Source of the DNA: Gymnorhina tibicen
Taxonomy: Eukaryota > Chordata > Aves > Passeriformes > Artamidae
Direction of reading: 5' to 3'
Assembly: GCA_013399875.1 (NCBI GenBank)
Contig: VXAZ01009369.1
Location: 62,001-126,000 of the forward strand
DNA length: 64,000 nucleotides
A program made the translations under genes and the position numbers. The notes under the pieces are model-generated. The model was not told the origin of the DNA and did not search any database. It worked only from the letters and a program-made list of their open reading frames with translations. Shown piece by piece: positions 36,401 through 45,400 of the stretch. Position 1 is the first letter of the stretch; each line of letters begins with the position of its first letter.

Positions 36401-39400
36401 GTTTTTTTAATTCTCTAGCTCTTTTGGCAGCATCGAACTATTTGAGAATTTACTCCAGTGTTAATGTTTTCCTAAAAATTTGTACTGTTTTTTCTAAACA
36501 TCTTTTAATTGTTTTGAGCAGCTGTGAAGAGTTACAATTTTAGAAAGGCTTTTCTTGCTGTGCGCAGCTTTTGAGAAGCACTGTAACCACCAGGAGCATT
36601 TAAAGAAATGTCAGGCACTACGAATCTCTGGCATCTCTGGGATGAGGACTAAAATTGCATCTCTGACAGCTGATCAGGTATGAAGCAGGATTTTTTGTTA
36701 ATCTGACAGCAGTGAATGTAATACTCAAAGGCCTTTGCCTCCTACAGATAATGGATTTAAAGTGAACAGTGTGGTCTCTGTAATTTAAATTAGAAGAAAA
36801 AAGTAGGTTTTTTTAATATTAAAAAGCAAGTAGGAAATTCTCTTTCATGAGATGGCCCTGGCAGCACATAACAGAGATTTTTAACTTAAAGACATGCTGT
36901 TTCTATCAGAGAACAGCTGAGATGGCTGAGCTGAATTGGCAGATCTAAGGAGGGCTGATAGGGCGAAGTAGGGCTTGGGGAAGATAGATGGATTGTGACC
37001 ATCAGACCTCTTTGCTACCTGTGGGACAGGGCTGGGCAAAATCAGGGAGTGGCACTGGGTTTGATGTAATAGTTGCTTGCTCCTCTGATAGTCCTGGGCT
37101 TTCTTTGCATGGATGCACAGTCTGTTGTTAGGATCCTGGCATTTTCATTCACACTATTTGATTCAAGAACAAAGTGAAGACTTGTGTCTTTGGTTTGCTG
37201 CAGCAACAGGCTCCTGGTATTTTGTTTGTGTGACAGAACCCTGACTTGATGATGCTCCCCATTTCTACACTGATTTCATATTATGTGGCTTTAAGCGCTG
37301 GTGGAAGACATCATTGCTTACAGCCTGCTGAGCTCAGTCCTGGCTGTGATTGTCTCTGGTCTGCTGTGAAATGTTTGGGCTGATATTTCAAGCGTGGCTG
37401 CACTTGGGAATGATGAGTTGTGATTTTAGTAAACATTTCTCAGAAAAAGTCAAGATTCCTAAGGTATTGCCCTCCCTTCTAGCAGTGCATAATATTTGGG
37501 TCAAGTAATTTCTGCATATGTGGTCAAGAAATATACAAATCTGTACCTATGTGATTGTAAATGCAAAGGTATTACAAATTAAAGGCATGGAATTGAGCGA
37601 CACATACTCGGTCTGAACAACTACAGCTTTGAGATTTAAATTTGCCTTTGTTCAAGTGAAAACATAAAGATGAAGAGCAATGAAGCTGGTGAAGGGGCTG
37701 GAGCACAAGTCTTATGAAGAGCAGCTGAAGGAACTGAGGTGTTTTAGCCTGGAAAAAAAACCCCAAGGCTCAGAGGGGACTTAATTGCTCTCTACAAGTA
37801 CCTGAAAGGAGTTTGTAGTGAGGTGGGGGTCAGTCAAGAGGAAATGGCCTCAGGTTGCTCCAAGGGAAGTTTAGATTGGATATTAGGAAGAATTTCTTCA
37901 TGGAAAGTGTCGTCAAGGATTGGAACAGGCTGTCCGGGGAAGTGATGGTGTCACTGTCCCTGGAAATGTTTGAAAGATGTGTAGATGTGGCACTTAAGGA
38001 CATGGTTATGATGGACTTGGCAGTGCTGAATGGCACTTGATGAACTAGAGGTTGTACTTGATGACCTTTTCTGACCTCAATGGTTCTATGATTCTGTGAG
38101 GAAAGGGCTCTGTACTTTTCTTCTGAGGACCAAACAATAATGTACAGGAGGAGAGTAGTCTCCAAGTAACCTCTCTGTGGCCTTGGATGAATGCACCCAA
38201 TGCCAGGCATTTGAGTTCGCGGAGAAGGTACAGCATGTTTCCTTATACCACAGCTCACAGTGGATATGCTCAGGAAGGCTCAGGCTCAGCAATCAGCAAA
38301 AGGACTGTGTAAGGGAAGTGCACTGTAGTATGGGACACCGATTTTCTTCTTGTTTGCACTCCCAAGGAAGAGTCTGAACCTTACACAGCTGTAACAGGGA
38401 CCAGAACCAAGCATCATTTCAGTGACAAAGGCAATCCACGTGCACCTCAATATCAACTACCCACCAGTGTGAAACCTGATCAAAGACCTCTGAAAACAAC
38501 TAAATTATTTAAACTGAGTCTTACAGAGTAGGATGCTGACTAAAATGATAGTTCTTCTTCAGGGTAGTTCTTTATTGGCAATTTCTTAGTTAAGCTGCTG
38601 TGCATTACCATCTCTGTCATCTGTATTATATTACTATTTAATATTTTACTCCCAGCACTGGATATCCCAAGAGATAACACGAGTAACATTAGGAGGAAGC
38701 CAACAAATATAATGTCGATTGCTTTCATAAAACCAGAACAACATCATATTCAGTAACAGATCTAAAGCAAGGGGGAAACTATTTGGAAATGGAAGTCTGC
38801 GAAACATGGTATGACCAAAAAATAGAAATTGTCTGAGATGATTTCCATGTTTAAGATAAAAAAATACCATGAGTGATTTGGATGACATACTAATGGATGC
38901 ATGAATTTCTGCCTCTGAATAGTTATATCATATACAACTGAGAAGCTATGACAGAGAGCTGTGAATGGAAGTAAGTGAAAGTCGGTCACAAATACTTGCC
39001 TGATTTAACAGCTGTACTTTTTGAAGGAGAATATTCAAGAATTGATGGATATGTCACACCTTTTCTTGGCTTGCCCTCTACAAAAAAATATATATTAGAT
39101 GGCATCATAAAATATTCTAAGTTTTCATGATAAAATTCTCATCTAACATAGGCATTCAGAATCAGATCCCTCTTCTTTACTGCCCAACTCATTTTCATGA
39201 AGATTTCTTTCATGTGATGGCAGAATCTCAAAACCATACCACTAAAAATATCAGTGCCTAAATCCAGCATCATAAAAGAAGAGTTAGAAAGCATGAAAAC
39301 ACAGTACTGGGGAGGATTTGCAGAGGTCAGTTAGTTCATTCCTTTGCTCTCAAATGGTATTAAGCACAAGGGGACCATTCCTGAAGGACATCTGTATAAC

Positions 39401-42400
39401 TTCTGATTAAACCCATAGCTTCCCTAGGCAGCCTTCTCCAGTGCCTGACTATGCAGTTGACTTGGAAAGCATGTTTGATGTGGGATTCATTTCATCACAC
39501 ACACAGCATTCTTCTCTGACCTCACTTCTGCAAGATGCCATTTCTGGCAACAGTCTTTTGCAGTAATAACAGAAGAGAAGGCTGTGGTTGTGTGTGGGAA
39601 CATATGGTACCTATATTTAGATCTAAAATGAGAGTCCTGTCTTGAAACAATGAGGTATGTTTCCCAGTCAAGCTTTAAATCACAAATCTTTTTAGTGCCA
39701 GAGCAGATGCCATCTCTGTTGGTACATGTGGCCAAGCAATTCCATCTCTTGGGACAGTTTTTGTACTCACATACATCACTGAATTAAAAGTGTTGCAGGG
39801 AAGCCCCACAGGGAAGACTGCTTTGGCCTCTAGGAGTTGATGGATGTAGGTCTTCCTGACCCTGGTGACTGTGTCTACGAGATGCTGTGCTGTGTCATGT
39901 ATCTGGATCACCTCTGGTGCGACCTACCTCCACCTCCTGCCAAACCTGAGTCATGATGATCTCTCCTTTATTCCTTTGGGGGATTCTTTAAGGAGGTACA
40001 TATGGCACTGCAAGCATGTCAGTTGTCATCCTGGGTGATTAATCCAGAGACCAACAGCACTGAACAGAATTAATTCCTACAGGCTGAGCCACTCCTGGGA
40101 ACTGGGGGCTGTTTTCCCCATGATGGCACACAAAGAAAGGTATATGCTAGAGGAACTCTAATGAGCAGGGATGTCCATGGAGCTGGAGAGTCCCTGTGTT
40201 TTGTCCCTTTTCATGTCTCTATCTCCTTTGTTTTGCTCCTCTCTAAGATTCTAGATGACATTACAAAACCACAGATAAAGAAGTTAGAGTTACTAACGAG
40301 TAATGGTGTAAGAAGTTATTCCATTTCTCATTTACAGTGATATAAACTGAGAACAGCTCCACTAATGTCAACACCGATCCACCAAAGACCAGAGCTGGCA
40401 AGTTAGCATGCATGGACAAACTGGAAATAGCTTCCTTCTCGCCCTCTGGGCTTCTCTCATGGAAGCTGGTCTAAGTGAACATCAGCAGGTTTTTATATCC
40501 ACTACCCCCTGAGCTAAGCTGGGATCAGGAGCCAAGAAGGACTAGGGAAATCTGCTATTCAGTAGAAAGACAGAAAAGTTACAGGATCACAGATGATTTC
40601 TAAATGCTTTCCTTTATCCCCAACAGAGGATGAGTTGTCAGTATGAGCAGTTGATACATGGATGCAGCAATAGCATGATAATCTGAGCTTAATTTGGAAT
40701 ATTTCTGTGCTAATCTGATTTCTAACGCAAACCTGAAGCCTGCTTCTGTGAAAATATACCTGCTAGGGTGGGGAGGCTGGATTCTGGGTTTTTTGATCAA
40801 TAGCAATTTGCATCCCGTATGTGGCCAAGAGGTAGGCCTGGGGCCTGACCTGAATGTGGCCCTGCTCTCTGGGGCAATGGTTAATATGTATTTTTCACTA
40901 TTGGGAAAAAATTACATCTAGGTTGGAGTTTGCTTAACATATTTATGAATGTGTTTTCACGTGGGCTGAAAACATCAGCTTTGGCCATTGAAATACAAGC
41001 TATGGCATGGTGGCTGCTGTAGTGCAGTGGCTGCTCACCCTCTCACTTAATTGTGACTAGAAAACCCAGAAGTTCAGGACTATTTTCTTAACCCACTAGC
41101 TGCAAAACTCCCACTAAACTGAACGGAGTCATTCACCTGAGTGCAAAGGCATCTCAGGGCTTGGTAGTGAATACCAAGGCATTTGCATACCTCCTGGTGT
41201 GCTGGCTGCTTTAACCCCAGAGGACAGACCTCCTTCTTCACTGCCCCTAAGTCATGCCACTTTATTCCCTGGGTTCCCCAAGGATTTCTCTTCTGTGCTC
41301 TTTTGTGTGGATGTTCATTCACAATTTAAACGTCACAAATTCGGTGACAATATCCTAACTAGGAATAAGCTGTTGGCACATTTCTGGGGTACAGTATTGC
41401 ATACAGGTCTGGTCGGCCGAAAGAGAATTCAGCTGGAGAATAGGGGACTCAGTTCTAAAGCTCTAAAGCCGTCCTGAAATTTATGCCTTAGGTGACTTTA
41501 TATTTTTATTGGGGAATGCTTTATCCATGACTCATTTTTTTATGACTCATAATCATAAAAAATCCATCCCCAGCTCTTCTCTTTCTGAGAAGGAGATCTG
41601 TATCCATTCAGCCTCAGGCTGCTGAGATGAGTACCACAGCCTTCCTGGATATTAGTCTTCTAAATTTCTCTAAAATTCTCACATTTTCAGTAGGTATAGT
41701 GAAAGTTTTCTTCCTATTAATATATAAAATATGATTTATATGTATATGATATACTAAAGTTACATTTGAGCTAGTTTATAAACTAAGAGTTCTACTGTCA
41801 TCAGTGAGAGCACTCAGTGTGCATAGAATTAAGTGCATGAGGGACAAATTTCATCGTGCCTACGCTTACCCAGGTTTCTCATCATCTCCTTTTAAATGCT
41901 CCTGCAACTTTCTCTTGTACCTTCTTTGATGGTATCTCATTAATTAAGAATAAAGATTTATTATCATAAAGCAAAAATTCCTACAGCTTCATGGAAGAAT
42001 TTTTACAGTTTTATGGGATAACAACTGAGTAGCTGTTGAGGTAAAAAAAACATCCTGTTTCCCATTTATGTACCAGAATTAAAATGTGCTTTTTGTTGGA
42101 GAAAAAAACTGCAACAAGTAGCAATTCAGCTATTCCAGGAAATACCTACTCATCCAAAATAAATCCTTCTCATAATATGGTGTACCCATGGCAGACTACT
42201 GTAAAAAAGTGCATCCAAATACATGAGTGCAAATCGAGATGACAGTTTGTTTTGGTCAGTTTCTGAGACCTCCTTTCCTGTCTTACTAATTTTCACATGA
42301 AAAGCACATTATTTTTAGTATTCAGTTGCTTGAGCTATTGGTTTTTCCAGGAATGATATCGTTAACTAACATCAGTTGGTTGTACCTATCTTAAACCTCC

Positions 42401-45400
42401 GAAAGTGAGGACCAGCAAGAACTGGCCCAATGTTAAATTTAGAATTTTAATGTAAAGCATGGTCAAGCAAACCCTCCTTCACACAGGTAGAATGAGTGCA
42501 GGTGGGTTTAAGATAATCTGAAGCTGGTGTAAAGGGGATCTAATTCGCAAAAAAAAATTCTAAATTAGTGAGTTTTGTTGGTAAATGCAAGTGAGTTCCT
42601 ATGTATACTATGGGCAGGAAAAAGGAATGAGCATTAAATTAAGATGGATTTACCTGCACTGATTAGATATCAGAACTGTTTGGCTAACAGAGAGTTCCTG
42701 ACATACTTGGGATGCACCAGTCAAATTGCTTAATACAGGGTTAGCATACATGCAGTAGGGCTACATGGGCTTTGACATAAGTCTGAAGTCACTTCAGGAG
42801 ATGCAAACTCAGATGCAGGCTGAGGGCACTTCAAATGGCCAAAAGGCCTTTCAGGTCCCTCAGCAGCACTGCTTACCAGGGTGGAGAGTAATAGACCCTA
42901 TACATCAACAGCTGGAGTGAAGGTGCCTCCCAAGGCTCATTCCAGAACAGCCTCCGCTCCTGCAGTGGGCTCAGACCTGCGCTGGGCCGAGCTGAGCCCA
43001 CCGCTGGCAGGGTGCATGGCTCTTTGCAGGCTATATGGGAAGCCCAGAACAAGAAGTGTCTCAAATGCACTGTCCCTGCCAAAGCTAGGTGGGGTGGGCC
43101 TGTGGTGACTAAGCAGGTCTGTAAAATGAGAGGCTGCTTCCCCCTGCACCCATTGCTGCCCAGCAATCCGTGGTGGGGAGCAGGTGGGGAGGGCAGGCAG
43201 CTCCAGTGCCCCACCCCGGAATGGTACCTGACACGAGGAAGGACTCCCTCCAGCGTGGCAGTGACAGGGACCGGACACCATTGGAGAAGCTCCCGCGGTA
43301 ACCAGAGTGCCCGGCAACTTTCTGAACAAGGATCTTCCCACCTGTGTTGTCAATTATACCACTGCAAGGAGGAAATACAGCGTCTCAAGGCAGAAATTCC
43401 ACAAAAAACTTCAAAACTGTTCTACAATGCAAGAGTGTTTCCTTTTACCTTTAAACCAGGTGTGGTGGTGGGGCTGTGATGCTACTACTGAGTCTGCTGC
43501 TCAGAAATATTTGTGCTCCTCCCACACAGAGAAGAGCAGTTTGCTGCAAAGTGCTGTCAGGGTCTGTTTGCTCTTCCCACTGATCTACCGGTCCTCTGTT
43601 TAAGCTTGACCTAGTTGCACACAAGAAAAAGCTACTGCCCTCGTTAAAATTCCTGCAAGCTTGGTTGAATGACTGAAGATACAGGCAGAGGTTTCAGGCC
43701 AGCCGTGTGACAGAATGTGTTTTCTTTGAGTTTCAGTTTTCTTTGTGTTTTCTGCAAAAACCGAAGCACGTTTCTGACCTCAGCCTGGAGTAAACTGGAT
43801 ACAATATTGCTGGGAGCTGTAGAAAACCTGGCAGACTACAGGTGTGGTGCACATCAGATGGTGTTTGCCACATGCTGTAACGTGTACCTCAAGACAAAGA
43901 GAAAACCTTCAGTGTATGCAACCCGCTCTGGCATCACTAGGATAGCAGGTCAACCTGGAAGCGACTGCGACTGCAGGGGGGTTGTAGGCCTGGCAGTAAT
44001 GACCAGGCAGGAAAATAAGTACTGGGAAAACAGGGCTGAAGAGTGTTAGAGGTGTAGTTTGCTCCGATAATTGCGAGAAGCTGCTGAATGTCTGGAGAAG
44101 AAATTCGCTGTCTGTGGAACTGCAACATGTAAGTTACCAAGGCCAAGACCAGCTGGCAAATGAGAAAAACTGAAACCCTCACTGCAACAATACAGCCAGC
44201 CAGGCTACAGGGAGATTGCAGTTGCCACCAGTATTTTTGAAGTTCCCTTCGGGACTAATTCTGCATGCCGAGGCAATTTCCATTGCGCGCTAGGATCTGC
44301 CGGAGGACTTTGCCGTTGGAAAGCCGGCACCCGGCTGCACCGCCCCCGCCAGGGCTGAGCGGGCAGAGCTGCAGCCAGGAGGTGGCAGCCCTGTGCGCGC
44401 ACAGGCACCTCAGCCTAAGCGCTGAGCAGGGCAGAGCCGAGCGGTGAAGTCCCAAAGCCTTAACTATCCCACTTTACCCGAGATCCCAGGTATTGCTCAG
44501 AACTGGAAGCACAGCAGTAGCTCAAATAATTCCAAACTAAGTCAAGTTGTCAATCAGGCTTTATAACTTCTTGCTGCATTTTTAGCTGAATACATCCTGC
44601 CTCTGCATCCCGCCTCCAGCTGCGGTGTGTTTTGATTGTGCAGTTATTCTCCATTAGAATTTTATGCACATTTTTGCATGGCTAATAAAACTCTGAAAAA
44701 CTTGTGCTACAAAATTTATGTTACTCATTTCCTTGTGCAGTGTCCTTTTATGTGGCAGGAAAGCACATTACTCAGTCTTTGATGTCAAGGACAGTTAAAT
44801 TCAAACCCAGAGAACCAAACCAATCCCAGAAGTATGAGAGTTATATGCATTCATCACTGGTGATATGCCTATTTCTTCTGAAGATTTATTAGTAGTAGCA
44901 GCTCCATCTCTATCTTCCACTTGAATAATAATAGTACAATAGTAATTTGTTATGCATGAATGAGAGATCTGGAAATCTCAAGACACTTCTCCAAAGGTTG
45001 AGAAACTTCTTCAAACACAAGTAATTTCTATAGGAATATGGGATTGACAGAACTTTTTAAGAATAGACCCATTCCATCACACATGATCTTTCTCTCAGGT
45101 TTTCTACAGGAGCCTGCAATCAAACCTACAAGGAAGTGGGAACTGTAAAGAATTTGAAAAGTCGAAAGCTCCCTACACTGAGATGACAGTTTTGTCTGAG
45201 TGCCTCACTCACTTCAGCTCACTCACCTGTGAATTGCAGCATTGCAGACACTGGAAAAAGAAGCATAAATGTCTGTGCCATAAACACGGTATTTTACATC
45301 TTGACATCCAGGAGGGCATTTTGCAATGAATTCTGGATTGATTATCTTCCCTGCCTTGACATCACAATCAATCTGGGGTACATCTGTGAATGCAAAATCT

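Noticed and set aside
37855..38040. 61-codon frame inside the CR1 copy
   Set aside because: It lies in the CR1 3' tail and shows no intact reverse transcriptase.
39487..39911. Possible retrogene fragment beside the CR1 (82- and 78-codon minus-strand frames)
   Set aside because: Neither translation resembles a known protein and no poly-A tail or target duplication is visible.
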